The position numbers and the translations under genes are program-made. This document shows, in pieces, positions 1-11,921 of a stretch of DNA of 64,000 bases. Below the pieces are notes generated by a model that worked only from the letters and a program-made list of their open reading frames with translations, was not told where the DNA came from and did not search any database. This DNA comes from Tenrec ecaudatus. Lineage: Eukaryota; Chordata; Mammalia; Afrosoricida; Tenrecidae. Every line of letters starts with the position of its first letter. Position 1 is the first letter of the stretch. The stretch spans positions 141,270,025 through 141,334,024 of the forward strand of contig NC_134539.1 of NCBI RefSeq assembly GCF_050624435.1, read 5' to 3'.

Positions 1-285
1 TGTCAGCTAGTAAAGACTTTTGTTGGGGAGCAGGGCACCCTAGGCAATAAGCTGTTGGGGACAGATTTTGCAAAAGAAGGCGAATAAGAGAACAGTTACT
101 CTTTTGGGAGGCTCAAAAATAATAGGAATACCTGGAAAACGAATGGAGAGAGAAATAAAGTTCATGATAGGAACAATTTCCTTAGGCTGCATTCTTCCTC
201 TGGCCTAATGCTGACCCAAGCGCTTGGATACATTTTCCATTTATTCTTCCCAAAGACTCCACCTGGAGTAGGTGTGGTTATTCCT

Positions 286-725
286 ATTAAAAAATCATTT
301 TATTGGGGGTTCATACAGCTCTTACAACATTCCATATATCAATTGTATCAAGTACATTTGTACATATGTTGCCATCATCATTTTCTAAACATTTACTTTC
401 TATTTGAGCCCTTGGTATCAGCTCTTTTTTTCCCTCCCTCCTCCCTTGCCCCCCTGGTGACCCCTTGATAAATTATTATTGTTTTCATATCTCACACCGA
501 CCACTGTCTCCCTTCACCCATGTTTATGTTGTTCATCTCCCTGGGGGGGCATTATGTATCGTTCATTGCAATCGGTTCCCCTTCCTCCCCTAGTCCCCCT
601 ATCTTCCCCGTTCCTGGTATCAGTTCTGTTCCTGGGGGGTTGATCTGACCTGGATTCCGTGTGTCATGAGCTCTTACCTGTACCAGTGTACGTGCTCTGG
701 TCTACCAAGAGTTTATTCCTATTAT
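286..725 (-). mobile_element. L1-like retrotransposon 3' fragment
   Basis: Reads in antisense from TCATTTTATTGGGGGTTCAT at 288 through the family's internal blocks (GATAATTTATAAATTATT-like, CTGGATTCC, CTCTTACCTGTACC). The sense-strand 3' end would be an AATAAAATGA tail. No ORF. The same family recurs at least ten times in this window. Confidence 0.8.
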
Positions 726-744
726 TAAACAGAAATAAACCAGG

Positions 745-875
745 TTTATAGATGGGAGAAAGATGAAGCTTTCTGCTCCTGTATAGGCTTAGAATCTCAG
801 AAACCCAAAGGGGCAGTTCTGCTCTGCCCTGTAGGGCCGCTATGCATCAGAAAACATTTGATGGCAGTCGGGTGG
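745..875 (+). mobile_element. AfroSINE 3' part
   Basis: Carries the SINE body GGGAGAAAGATGAAG, CAGAAACCCAAAGGGGCAGT and a decayed tail TTTGATGGCAGTCGG. The tRNA-like head is missing. Confidence 0.7.
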
Positions 876-1667
876 CGACAGATGTTAAGCGGCTCTGAAG
901 AAATAAGGAATCAGAACCATATCCACTTGCTGCCCAAGTTTGTGTTCTTGGTAGTGACGCCAACAGCTGCTGTCTAGTGCAGGGTCTTCACTGGCTGATT
1001 TTTCAGAAGGAGGCCACCTCTCTTCCTTTTTCTGTCTGGCGGCTCCACTGAAACCCATTCAACATCCTCGCACAGTCAGGTGACTGCTGGCTGTGCACGA
1101 GGTGCCTTAACTGGTCAAGCCTCCAACCCGGCCTCCAACATGAAAGGCAAGATTTCTACTGATCAGAGGAACTAGACGACATGACGCCCTGCCCTCTACT
1201 GCTACCAACGGCTCTGAAAGGGATCACATTGGAAGGTTTGGAGAGAGGGAGAGAAGAAAACTGTGGAACGGGACTCAAAATCCTAAACGAGAAGATCAGG
1301 TTTACTGGCTGGATAAAGAGAGACGGTGTAATCTTCAAGACACCCTTCAGGCCCGGAAATGAACTCACTCCCATGGCTCGGTTTTCAGGGAAACAATAGA
1401 CAGGCCCATGAGGGGGAACAGTAACACTAGTGAGGCACCCGTTAGACGGATTGACCATTTGCGATCCAAAGGGCAGAACTGATCCAAGGACAAAGTTCAG
1501 AAGAGTTAGGAAAGGAGTGGAAATGGGATATGCGACTTTACATTGTGGGGATTGCCATCCATGAGATGAAACAAAATGTGTACGAACAGTTTAATGGAAA
1601 ACTGATCTGCTCTATAAACCTCCACCCAACTCAGAATAAAGGAATTCTCCCACTGAACTATCCCAAC
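876..1667. other. Intergenic, nothing recognised
   Basis: Mostly unique-looking sequence. Short ORFs on both strands have no recognisable domain. Confidence 0.5.
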
Positions 1668-1856
1668 CAAACCCAAACCCACTGCTGTGAAGTGGACCTT
1701 AGGACAGTGTCCCTGTAGGACAGGGGAGAACTGCTCCATCGCATTTCCAAGGCCGTGCATTTGTATGGAAGCAGCCTGCCTTGTCTTCCCCCCTTGGAGC
1801 AGCTGGTGAGTTCAAAGGGCCAGTGCTTAACCGACTGGGCCACCAGAGCTATGCTC
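1668..1856 (-). mobile_element. AfroSINE
   Basis: Antisense copy: starts ACCCAAACCCACTGCTGTGA and ends at the head complement GACTGGGCCACCAGAGCT. Moderately diverged. Confidence 0.8.
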
Positions 1857-2279
1857 TTAAAAACTTACTGTCCTTGGGTTAATTCCTACTCCTAGTGACG
1901 CCCTTTACAGAAGCAAGCAACCCGTGGATCCAAAACTGGCAGTAGGTTAAAAAAAAAAAAAAAAGGGAAGAAAAAGTCAAACCAGCATGTCACAGAGCCA
2001 GGATAGAAACACCAAGATACTCTGAGTAAGGATGTGGCCAGACACTAGCGGTGAGTCAGAGACACTTCCTAGAGAGTTCTAGTCAGAGTGAAAATAGACT
2101 CTGAAGGAAATAGGGAATGTTGTTTGGAGCTATAGTTAGTAAGGTGGAATGGGGGGCATTTTCCTGGGGGCCCCATCCCTCTGGTCCTTTCTTTGTAGAC
2201 CTGTGGTCTCGAGTTGTGATGAATCTTCTGAGTTTGGGGTGGAGAGATGCAACAGGAAGAGAGTCGGACACCTAGATCA

Positions 2280-2595
2280 ATATCTCTGTCGATATTATTG
2301 TTATTGAGACTGTACACAGCAAATCCACATACCACTTCAAGTGTACCCGTGTCCATGTCAGCGACCGTGATGATGTTCTTTGAGTGGGGTGACCATGTTC
2401 ACCCTTATTTTCTAGTTGTTTCTGACCCACTAACGCAAGCCCACTGGCCCCTATGTTTTCTATTCGATCTTCTGATTTCCTCTTGTCAATTAGACAGATC
2501 TTAAAAGAGCATAATGCTCAAGGCAGTTAAGCGAAACTATTGTTAGGTTTTAAGAAGACCTCATGGAAGATTCTCTCGGGAGTTCAACCAGACGT
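2280..2595 (-). mobile_element. LINE 3' UTR-like fragment
   Basis: The block TATTGTTATTGAGACTGTAC through TTAAAAGAGCATAATGCTCA and GGTTTTAAGAAGACCTCATG resembles a LINE 3' UTR I associate with afrotherian genomes. The family name is not certain. Confidence 0.5.
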
Positions 2596-3900
2596 TGCTA
2601 TTGTTGCTGCGAGGTGCCATCGAGTCCGCCGTGACTGGCAGAGACTCTACGCCCAACAGAAGGAAACACTGCCCAGTCCTGCGCTCTTCTCACAATGGTC
2701 CCTGTGCCCGAGCCCATGGTCGCAGCCACCGTCTCAGTCCATCTTGCTGAGGACCTTCCTCTTCCCACTGCCCCTCTGCTTTACCGAGCATGACATCCTT
2801 CTCCAGGGGCTGGTCTCGCATGACAATAGGTCCAAAGTATGTAAGACGAAATCTGGCCATTCTTGCCTCTCAGGAGCTCTCTGGCTATATTTCTTCCAAG
2901 ACAGAACGAGACAGTACGGTTTGTTCCTTTAGCAGTCCGTGGGACTTTGAATACTCTTCGCCAGCACCACAGTGCAAATGCACTGGTCATTCTCCGGTCC
3001 AACTTTCACGTGTAGATGAGGCAACTGAAAATACGATGGCATGGATCAGGTGCATCTTAGTCCTCAAAGTGACTTCCTTGCTTTTCTTTCTTCCTTTAAA
3101 AACAGTTTTGTTGGCACTTCATGCACATGCCATGTAATTCAATAATTCAATCGTATCAAAAGAGTTGTACAATCATCCTTGACTTTCAATACGCTAAAGA
3201 GATCTTGTGCAATAGATTTACCCAATACAATATGTCTTTGGACCTCTTAATGGCTGCTTCCATGAACACTGGTTGTGGATCCAAGCAAGACAAAATCCTT
3301 AACAACTTCAACTTTTTATGATTATTATGGTGTTATCTATTGGACCAGTTGTGAGGATTTGGGCCTTTTTTGTTTTGTTTTTCACATTGAGTCGTAATCC
3401 ATACTGACGGCTACAATCCTGGATCTTCATCAGCAAGTGCTTCAAGTCCTCCTCACTTTCAGAAAGCAAGATGGTGTCCTCTATCACAGGCTGTTAACCA
3501 GCCTTATTCCCATCATGATGCCACATTTTCATCATCTAATCTAGCTTTTCTCATGATGTGCTCAGCATATGGATTGACTCCGTATGGTGAGAGGATATAA
3601 CCCTGACACACACCTTTCCTGGTTTTAAACCAGGCAACATCCATCCCCTTGTTCTGTTTGCACAACTGCCTCTTGATCCGTGTACAAGTTCCGCGGGAGC
3701 ACAATGAAGTGTTCTGGAATTCCCATTCTTCTTAAGGTTATCCATAGTTTGTTATGATCCACACAGTCAAATGCCTTGGCACAGTCCATAAAATAAATGT
3801 AGACATCTTTCTGGTGTTTAGACCCTGGGGCACTAGAAAGTCTGAGAATTGACTCAGCAGCAGGGGATCTGGTTTTGGTTTTGTGCGGAGTCACCACCAT
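2596..3900 (-). mobile_element. RTE/BovB-type LINE, 5'-truncated, with reverse-transcriptase remnant
   Basis: Reading on the minus strand, 3870-3510 encodes a decayed reverse transcriptase. FMDCAKAFDCVDHNKLW and GIPEHF are seen in one frame, and KGVCQGYILSP with YAEHIMRKARLD in another, typical of RTE/BovB. The 3' portion (3085-2596) contains the C-terminal region found in other copies here. A different short sequence interrupts it at about 3090-3228. Frameshifts and stops make it dead. Confidence 0.85.
3092..3228 (-). repeat. Short repeat interrupting the RTE copy
   Basis: The block with TGTAATTCAATAATTCAATC and AAGAGTTGTACAATCATC recurs in diverged form at 31370-31445. Class unknown. Confidence 0.45.
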
Positions 3901-4774
3901 TCTCAGCGTAACTTTTATTCCGTGAATGTTTGATAGCTATTGACTAGGAAAATATCTATCTGTGACCTAGGAAAAGAAAGTTCTAGAACACGGGGCCTTC
4001 CTTCACAGAGATGGTCCTAGTTGGAAGCTTGCCCGCCTATGAAATTTCCTGAACATTTAGACGGATGTAGAGCACAGAGCTCCTAGGGAAAGGTCAACTA
4101 AACCGGGCAGGAAGACAAAGAGTGGTCTTGCTGGGGCACGGCTCAGGTAGCTCAGGTGTGTGTTCACACCTGTGGGGAGAATGGAGCGAGGAAGAAGGGA
4201 AGGACTGAGGAGGGAAGCCAGAGAGGCAGAGGCCATGCTCCTGCCACAGTCCTGGTCACAGTGAAGAAGGGACAGGCACTTCCCTTTCTTCCTGATTGTG
4301 GCTTCCAGGTCAGAGCTGGGGCTGCAGGTCTTACTGAGTTGGAAAGAGCCAGAGTCATGTGGAAGGGAGGCAACGTGCTGACCAGACTCCAGCTCACAGT
4401 CATGCCAGCCTACGCCCTGAGGTTTGGGTATGCTGGCAGGGAAAAGCTGAGTCGTAGGGCTTCTGTTTAGACCGGTCCGCAGGCTCATGCTCAGGTTTTC
4501 CCCACGTGACTGTCTAATCTCAGGATTCAGCTGGGGGTGGCTGGTCACTTCTTGTCATACTCCAGGCAGGAAGTGGTCAGGACCTGGAAATAGAGCAGCC
4601 TGGGGTGGGGTGGGGGTGAGGGGAGGCAGGCAGAATGGACCCAACTCTGGGTGTCTTCTAGGGCTAGTGGCCCAAAATACTTGGACTTGCCCTAAAGTAC
4701 AGGGCTTCCTCCTTACGGATTTCTGAATCTTACCTTAGAAAATGGTTTTATGCGTTAACACAGATGTCCCCTTG

Positions 4775-4778
<4 letters not shown>
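3901..4778. other. Intergenic, nothing recognised
   Basis: No clear repeat or coding signal. ORFs here are low-complexity or without known domains. Confidence 0.5.

Positions 4779-4810
<32 letters not shown>
4779..4810. repeat. (TG)n microsatellite
   Basis: About 16 uninterrupted TG units. Confidence 0.98.
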
Positions 4811-4849
4811 CCTATGTTCAGAGGTACAGTAGGGGAGATGCTGGGTTAT

Positions 4850-4960
4850 AGGTTCAGCATTGGCGTCAGGTCAACCTGCTTTTCAATCCAGCTTTGCTAT
4901 TTACTACTTACATGCTCATGAGCTGATTATCCCATCTCTCGGATCCTCTTTTGGTTTTTT
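4850..4960 (+). mobile_element. MIR-like SINE fragment
   Basis: CCAGCTTTGCTATTTACTAC followed by CATCTCTCGGATCCTC resembles the MIR core. Diverged. Confidence 0.45.
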
Positions 4961-5009
4961 GTTTTTCTCTTTTATTTTTTAATTTACATTTTGAGAGTCC
5001 CATGTCTAC

Positions 5010-5305
5010 CTTTCACTCAAAACCTAAAATCACCGGATAGGGCAAGATATGACAAAATAATGATGTATAAATTACCAAGGGCACGTGAGGGAGAGAGGAG
5101 AGGGGAAGGAGGGGAAAAAAAAAAAAGAGGACCTGATGCAAAGGGCTTAAGTGGAGAGCAAATGCTTTGAAAATGATTGGGGCAGGGAATGTATGGATGT
5201 GCTTTATACAATTGATGTATGTATATGTATGGATTGTGATAAGAGTTCTATGAGTCCCTAATAAAATGTAAAAAAAGAAAAGAAAACAAAACAAAACAAA
5301 AAAAA
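5010..5305 (+). mobile_element. L1-like retrotransposon 3' end with A-tail
   Basis: Sense copy: GACAAAATAATGATGTATAA, then GGATTGTGATAAGAGTTCTA and TCCCTAATAAAATGT with an A-rich tail. Contains the poly(A) signal AATAAA. Non-coding. Confidence 0.85.
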
Positions 5306-5307
5306 AC

Positions 5308-5492
5308 CTAAAACCAAACTGATTGCCACCGAGCTGATGCCGGATCATAGTGACCCTATAGGACAGGATAGAACTGTCCCCTATGGAGTTCCGAGACTGT
5401 AACCCTTTCTGGGAGTAGAAAGTCCACTCTTTCTCTTGAGGAGTGGCTGATGGTTTAGCAGCCCCACGAGCAACCACCGCACCCCCCAGGGC
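5308..5492 (-). mobile_element. AfroSINE
   Basis: Antisense copy joined to the preceding A-tail: ATTGCCACCGAGCTGATGCC, TAGTGACCCTATAGGACAGG, then TTTCTCTTGAGGAGTGGCTG. The head is degraded. Confidence 0.85.
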
Positions 5493-7020
5493 ATTTTGCA
5501 AAAGAGAAATACAATGAGGTGTGACAAAAAATGCTTGTCATAGGACCTTGTACATATTTGCAAAATAAATGACAGCTAAGAAATATTAGTAGTACATTTC
5601 TCCTTTGAGTTTTTCTAAGGATTAAGAGAGAGGACAATCAGTATTGAAAGAAGATGGTCTCTACCAGGGCCTCTCCTCAGCGCCTTCATCTATAAAATGA
5701 GCACAAGCCAATCTAAAAATTGGGAATTTGGAGACAAACTAGGATTCTAATTCCCTCTCTGGGAACCAAGCCATCTCTGAGGAAGAAGGCAGCAGCTCAT
5801 CATGGTGAGGAAAGAGGCAGTGCCGGTGGACAGGGGCCATTCCCTGACTGGGGAGATGTGTGGAGATGACCCAGTAAGGTGGGTAGAAGTGTCGGATGGG
5901 CTGGCCCTGGATTCAGGAAGATTTAGGGAAGTCACTGACCAAGTGCTCTCTACAGAGAAGCTAGCGTGATGGTGGGTTGGAGGAAAGAGCCAATCTTGTG
6001 GAAAGTGAAGCCCCCCTACCCCCCACCCAGAGTCTTCCGTGGCCTATTAGCCTTGTCAAACTCTAGGATTTCCCTGGGACAATCATTCCTAACATTCTGG
6101 ATCAAAGACCCATTTGAGAAGCTAGTGAAAGCTAAGGATTGATTCTCTAGCACAATGTACATCACACAAATTTTTGTTTCTAAAAAGGGAATCACAGAAC
6201 CCGGAAACTCATCTAGGGACTTTATCCCCTGGCTCAGAAGAGATAAATACTCTGGATGCTTTACGTCTTAGTAAGAGGGGTCTTTGAACTTGGGACAAGC
6301 TGGGCCTTGTCCCAGCAGCACTAGGTCGGTCCAAGGATCAGCCACTAGGTTGGTCCACGGGTTGGTAAGGCGCAGGAGACCGGCTCCAGGAGCTGTCTGA
6401 GGAGGCCCAGCTTGAGCAGCCGGGAGAACAGCATTCTGTACAACATGGATACGTTAGGCAGCGACACAGTGGGAGGCAGACCGGGAATTTGGAGACACAC
6501 TGGGAGTAGCTCCCTTTTACTATTATGACATGCTAGTCACTGCGCCAAAAAGCCTTATAGACATTTCCCCCCATCTGATATTCAATGGGAAACGGAGGCA
6601 CAGGCAGATAAGTGACTTGCCCAGGGTGGACCAACTAGCAAGGGCAAGGCCAGGAAGAGGAAGGTTGGTCCTTGTGGGCTGAGGGAGGAGCTATGCTCCA
6701 GAGAGGAGACTGCCTCTGACCGCTCAGGCTCAAGCACACCTGTGTGCAGAGAAGGCCCTCGTGCATTCTTGCGAACGAATACTGAGTGCCCAAGCGGACT
6801 TCACCTTCACTTGATCAACCACCTGGACCAAACGAAGCAAAACAGAAGTAGAGGCGTTTTTGTTTTAGTCTTGTTTGAGATGAACTTGTCCTTAAAGACT
6901 CCAAGTTCATTTCCATTTTACTTTTCCTCTTCTTCTTTTTTCTTTCTTTCTTTCAAACCACTATGTAGCTTTGAGGGATAAAGAATCGGGTGGGGTTTTA
7001 GAGAAGTTTTTGTTTTTAAA
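5493..7020. other. Intergenic, mostly unique sequence
   Basis: No gene recognised. A MIR-like fragment (antisense) lies near 6560-6660, with ACTTGCCCAGGGTGGACCAA. The rest shows no family I know. Confidence 0.5.
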
Positions 7021-7021
7021 G

Positions 7022-7093
7022 ACACATGCTTATTACACGTGTTTATTGCACATGTTTATTACACATGTTTATTACACATGTTTATTACACAGC
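7022..7093. repeat. 13-bp minisatellite
   Basis: Unit ACATGTTTATTAC repeated about five times, the first copies slightly diverged (ACATGCTTATTAC, ACGTGTTTATTGC). Confidence 0.95.
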
Positions 7094-7279
7094 CCATCTC
7101 AAGAAATGGAATCAGCAACAATATTCTGTTCAACTTCCTCCAAGGGTTTTCCAGAGCCCAGAAATTCCAACACATGCTCTCTAAAAACCAGTGTGGAGTC
7201 TAGATAGCTCCTTCTCCTTGAAGCCCATGGAGCAGCGGGGTCATCTCCTCTGTGTCCACGGATAAAAGGAGACCCTCTG

Positions 7280-7790
7280 CAACATGTGTTGTTGTTGTCG
7301 TCAGGTGCCACGGAGCCAGACCCCTCGTAGCAGAGCATGAAGCACTGCTCAGTCCTGGCCGCCTTCACAATTGTCCTTCTGTTTGAGCCCATTGTGGCAG
7401 GCACTGTGCCAATCCATCTCCTTGACAGTCTCCCCTTTCCCCCGACCTCCACTTTACCAAGCTCGATGCTCTTCTCCGGGGTCTGCTCTCTCCTGATAAT
7501 GCGTCCAGAGTATGTGAGACAAAGTCTAAGGAGCATTCTGGCTGTACTTCTTCCAAGACCGATTTGTTTGTTCTCTTGGCAGTCGATGGTACTTTTCAGT
7601 ATTCTTCTTCAGCACCATCACCCAAATGCATCAATTCATCTGTGGTCTTCCTTATTCAATGCTCAACTTTCATACACATAGGAGGTGACGGAAAAGCAAT
7701 CACTGGGGTCAGGTGCACCTTGGTCCTCATAGTAACATCCTTGCTTTTGTCAAGGGTCGATTCTTGCTTGGATCCATAGCCAGTGCTAAA
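7280..7790 (-). mobile_element. RTE/BovB-type LINE 3' end
   Basis: Antisense copy of the RTE C-terminal region and 3' end: GTCGTCAGGTGCCACGGAGC at its 3' end, then CTCCACTTTACCAAGCTCGA and AGAGTATGTGAGACAAAGTC. Frame-broken. Confidence 0.8.
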
Positions 7791-7845
7791 TGTGTAGGAG
7801 GAGAAGATTCTGAGTTGATACACTACCCCATAATCAGCTTTTTAG

Positions 7846-8050
7846 GAACCCTAATGGTGTAGCTGGGTTATACATTGGGCTGCAAACAGCAAGGTCAGCA
7901 GTTTGGAACCATCAGCTGCTCTTAAGGGGGAAAAGGAGGCTTTCTGTTCCTGTAAAGATTTACAGTCTCGGAAACCCACAGGGGCAGTTCTGCTCAGTCC
8001 TCTAGGGTCACGATGAGTTGGAACTGGCTCAATGGCAGTGAGTTTTAAGT
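7846..8050 (+). mobile_element. AfroSINE, near full length
   Basis: Head GGAACCCTAATGGTGTAGCT, B-box-like AGCAGTTTGGAACC, body CTCGGAAACCCACAGGGGCA and tail GGCTCAATGGCAGTGAGT. Confidence 0.9.
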
Positions 8051-8199
8051 TTTCACTCAGTTTCCAGTTAGCGGAATGGGTTAACACTGAGAGAACTAGA
8101 ATCTTTCTATAAATAAATAATGAGATTACATTTCTCTGTGCATTTCAGATGCTCTTTAGTAACTTTTGTAAGGATGAGGTTACTTAAAATCAGAAAGTA

Positions 8200-8436
8200 A
8201 CAAGGACAAAAAAGCCATGGGTGAGGGGAGACAGTGGATGGTGTAAGATATGAAAATAATAATTTATAATTTATCCAGGAGTTATGTGGGTGGGAGGGAG
8301 GGAGGAAGGAAACAAGAGGAACTGATACCAAGGGCTCAAGTAGAAAGAAAATGTTTTGAAAATGATGATGGCTACATATGTACAAATGTGCTTGATACAA
8401 TTGATGTTTGGATTGTTATAAGAGCTGTAGGCAACT
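8200..8436 (+). mobile_element. L1-like retrotransposon 3' fragment lacking its tail
   Basis: Sense copy from the GGTGAGGGGAGACAGTGGAT block to GATTGTTATAAGAGCTGTAG. It stops before the AATAAA and A-tail, directly before another copy of the family. Confidence 0.8.
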
Positions 8437-8444
8437 GGACATTC

Positions 8445-9050
8445 CCTTACAGAAGGGTCGTGAGGAGGAGACAGCGAGTCAAGGTGCAGTGTAGCAACTT
8501 TCCTCTAGTTCTTTAATGCTTCCCCTCCCCCCACTACTATCATGATCCCAATTCTGCCTTACAAATCTGGCTAGACCAGAGGATGTACACTGGTTCAGAT
8601 AGGAACTGGAAACACAGGGAATCCAGGACAGATGATCCCTTCAGGACCAGTGGTGAGAGTGGCGATACCAGGACGGTGGAGGGAAGGTCGGATAGAAAGG
8701 GGGAATTTATCACAAGGACCTACATATAACCCAATCCCTGGAGGACGAGCAACAGAAAAGTGGATGAAGGGAGACGTCAGACAGTATAAGACATGACAAA
8801 ATAAAAGTAATTTATAAATTATCAAGGGTTCATGAGGGAGGAGGAGGCAGAGAGGGAGGGGAAAATGAGGAGCTGATACCAAGGGCTCAAGTAGAAAGCA
8901 AAAGTTTTGAGAACGATGATGGCAACAAATGTACAAATGTGCTTGACACATGGATGTATGTATGGATTGTGATAAGAGTTGTGCGAGCCCCCAATAAAAT
9001 GAGCTTAAACTAACTAATTAAATAAATGAAACAACAACAAAAAAGATGGG
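8445..9050 (+). mobile_element. L1-like retrotransposon 3' end with A-tail
   Basis: Sense copy about 600 bp long, including TTACAAATCTGGCTAGACCA, GATGATCCCTTCAGGACCAG and GCGAGCCCCCAATAAAATGA. A second short 3' end of the same family follows at 9063-9120 (GAGCCCACAATAAAATGAAT). Confidence 0.88.
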
Positions 9051-9202
9051 CTCTCAAAAAAAGCTGTAAGAGCCCACAATAAAATGAATTATATGTAAAA
9101 ACAAAAACAAACAAACAAAAAAACAGAGGAGGAGACTGGAACCTGGAATATAAGTAGCGACTGACTTGCTCACAAACAAGCAGTGGAAGAAAAAAAATGC
9201 GC

Positions 9203-9385
9203 TAATCTCACTTTGTGAGCTGATTCTAATTCATAGCAACCCTGTGGAGCAGAGGAGAACTCTCCTGTAGGATTGCTGAAACCGGACATCTTTACAGAAG
9301 CAGAAAACCCAATTTTTCTCCCACGGAGAAGGATTTGAACCACCTACCTTGGGGTTAGAAGCCAAATGCTCCTTTTGTTAGCCTA
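9203..9385 (-). mobile_element. AfroSINE
   Basis: Antisense copy: GTGAGCTGATTCTAATTCAT, CAACCCTGTGGAGCAGAGGA, GGATTTGAACCACC. The head is decayed. Confidence 0.8.
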
Positions 9386-9875
9386 GATCTTAACAGCTAG
9401 GAACAACGATAAAGAGCGAGGGCAAAACAAAGGACAGATGAGCATGCTTGTGGCCAGCAGATGTTCGTGACAAGACTTGTTCGAGGAAGCTCTTAGGCTG
9501 AAGGAAAATGATACCATCTAGACACTTAGAAATGCAGCTACAGAAATCATGTGGGGATGAACATCGAAGATAGCTTTTCGTCTTGTCTTCGATGTTTTTA
9601 AAAAGAAGAAACTATTTAAAGCAAAAATAAACATGTTATACAAGGGAGCTTCAAAAAGTTCATGGGAAAATTCCACTCTTTCCATTCCCTTTTCCCCCCA
9701 TGAACTTGGTAAAGCCCCTCGTACGACCAAGACTTGTAATGCTGTTAGTAAGAAAGTAGCACACAGGATGTGTCTATTGTGTCTGTGGAATGATTCTGCT
9801 CCTGAGGGCTTACAGTTGACAGGAAATGGCACAAGACTCATTCAAAAAAGTGGCTGTGTGGTAAATTAAGAAAGC

Positions 9876-10030
9876 ATGGGGGCCTGATGTTGCCTTGGGT
9901 TGAATGTTGGGATGCTGACAGCCGGGTCAGCAGCTTGAACCTCCCAGTGGCGCTGTGAGAGGAAGGTGACGTCTGTCCTGGCCCATCGGGCTGCTAGGAA
10001 TTGGAATCAACTTGATGGCAGTGGTTATTT
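9876..10030 (+). mobile_element. AfroSINE, diverged
   Basis: GGGCCTGATGTTGCCTTGGG, GGTCAGCAGCTTGAACC and tail CAACTTGATGGCAGTGG. Confidence 0.7.
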
Positions 10031-10104
10031 ATGTCATTTTCTTTTAATCGCTCGAGAAAGCAGGCACACACCACGGAGAAGCAGGAATAAAGCTAAAAGG
10101 CCAG

Positions 10105-10235
10105 TTCCAAAAGTCACCAAGCATCCTGCTGATTCACGGTGACCCTAAAGGAGAGAGGGGAACTGCCCACAGGGACTCACAGGCTGTCATCTTTACCGAA
10201 GCAGGCGGCCTCATCTTAATCACTCAGAGTAAAGG
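10105..10235 (-). mobile_element. AfroSINE fragment
   Basis: Antisense tail and body: CTGCTGATTCACGGTGACCC then AGAGGGGAACTGCCCACAGG. Confidence 0.65.
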
Positions 10236-10400
10236 TCAGTCACCGACCGTCTAGTTTGCAGCTGCATTGCCAGGGCTACAGTATGAATAATTCTGCTCTG
10301 AATAATCAGTGTCATTTCTTTCTGGGGCCTAGGGCTTGGGGTTCAGCCCTGAACTCTTGGTTACCGGTGCCTGTGGCCTTGTTTGAACCACAGCTGTGAA

Positions 10401-10678
10401 CTACAGCTTCTGGAAAAGACTTAACAATGTGCAAACCTTTAAAATTTATTCTTTGGGCAGTTTGCAGCCTTTAAAATGTCATGCCCCTGAAGCTAAATCC
10501 AGGTCAGTGATCAGTTCAGCTCTGCCCACTAGGTTGGACTGTAATTTGCTATTTATTTTCAATTGAGACGTTTTCAACGAGAGGCACAAGGGATGTGAAG
10601 AGTGCGATCTAGCTGCACCCCATTTTATCACCCCAGAAAGCTCCCTGGTGTTCTCTCTTCCAACCCAACCCCACCAAC
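10401..10678 (-). repeat. Left arm of a ~275-bp inverted repeat
   Basis: Reverse complement of 11922-12195 at roughly 93-95 percent by eye, with a long matching stretch from TTAAAATTTATTCTTTGGGC through CAATTGAGACGTTTTCAA. A weaker relative of its core is in both copies of the local duplication (about 14300 and 31495). Confidence 0.9.
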
Positions 10679-11069
10679 ACTTGGTTCAGACTGATGACTC
10701 CACACCGAGGCGATGCAATGGTTAAATACTCATGTAATGAGACTTTTCGGGGAGAGTCGGGTGGTTCTCAAGGAGGCCTGAAAATGGCTTGAATGGGCAC
10801 AGAACGGAGTCTCGCTAGGGGTTTTTATGGGGCTTAGGGGCTGGGACTGAGATAAAGGTTCCCACACAGGGGTTCAACTTCCTAGCAGTGCCCAAGGAGG
10901 GAACACTAGCGCTTTCTTTTCTGCCTGTCACGGTGGGGGCAAAAGGGGAGGGAAGAGGCGAGCTTTAAAAGATGGCAGCAGGAAACAAGTGGAGTCAGAT
11001 TCTGTAGCACACACGCCAATTCCTAGGAAACTCTATTTTGGTTTCTTTTTGTAAAAAATTAATTAATTA

Positions 11070-11190
11070 AAATCATTTTATTGGGGGCTCGTACAACTTT
11101 TATCAGAATCTATACATGTGTCAAACACATTTGCACGTTTGTTGCCATTGTCATGCTCAGCACATTTTCTTTCTGTATCTTGGTTTCTAA
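11070..11190 (-). mobile_element. L1-like retrotransposon 3' tip
   Basis: Antisense TCATTTTATTGGGGGCTCGT then GTGTCAAACACATTTGCACG. It lies in the spacer of the inverted repeat. Confidence 0.8.
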
Positions 11191-11682
11191 ATACTACTGT
11201 CCACTAAGGGAACAAGATGCTCCTCAGCTTGCACTTCCTCTACTCTGGCCTTGGCACCAATCCCTTGTTTGCCGAACCCTTGTTCCTTCAGTGGTTGATG
11301 CCAAGGTTAGGGTAGAGACAGGGCAAGATGAGCCCAGAATATTTTACTGTGCCAGAATGCAAGCAAGTGCTCAACATAACATAAAATAAAATAACAGGGG
11401 CCTGTCAGCAATAAAGAGGAATTATTTGTTGAAATTGAAAATGTTTTTCTATATATATGTGAGTATATATATAGGTAGCCACCTCCACAATAATCATAAA
11501 AAAGGAATGTATCACTGGCATATGCAACAACATGGTGGTTTCAAAACTGTTCTGTTGAGTCACAGAGATGAGACGTAATGTCTACAACGTCATGCACATA
11601 ATGTCTATTAGTGGACAATGTACAGCAAAAGAGCACACGATGCACGCTTCCATTTTATGTCATTCTAGAACTCAAAAAATAA

Positions 11683-11873
11683 AATTCACTACCATTAAGT
11701 TCCTTCAACCTCATGGCTACCCTGTAGGACTAGGTCGGACTCCTCCTGGGGGTCTCTGAGACTGAAACTCTTTATGGGAGCAGAAAGTCTCAACTTTCTC
11801 CTGAGGAGCTGCTGGTTTCGAACTGCTGACCTTTCTGTAACAGCCCAGTGCGTAACCACTACGCCACCAGAAC
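11683..11873 (-). mobile_element. AfroSINE, near full length
   Basis: Antisense: TTCACTACCATTAAGTTCCT, TTTCTCCTGAGGAGCTGCTG, TTTCGAACTGCTGACC and CACTACGCCACCAG. In the spacer of the inverted repeat. Confidence 0.9.
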
Positions 11874-11921
11874 ATTGAGCTATGATGGTGGAAATCAGAA
11901 CAGTGGTTGCCTAGAGGGTGG

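Noticed and set aside
3513-3900. Host gene with reverse-transcriptase domain
   Set aside because: The RT motif is RTE/BovB-like, broken by frameshift and stops, and part of a truncated LINE.
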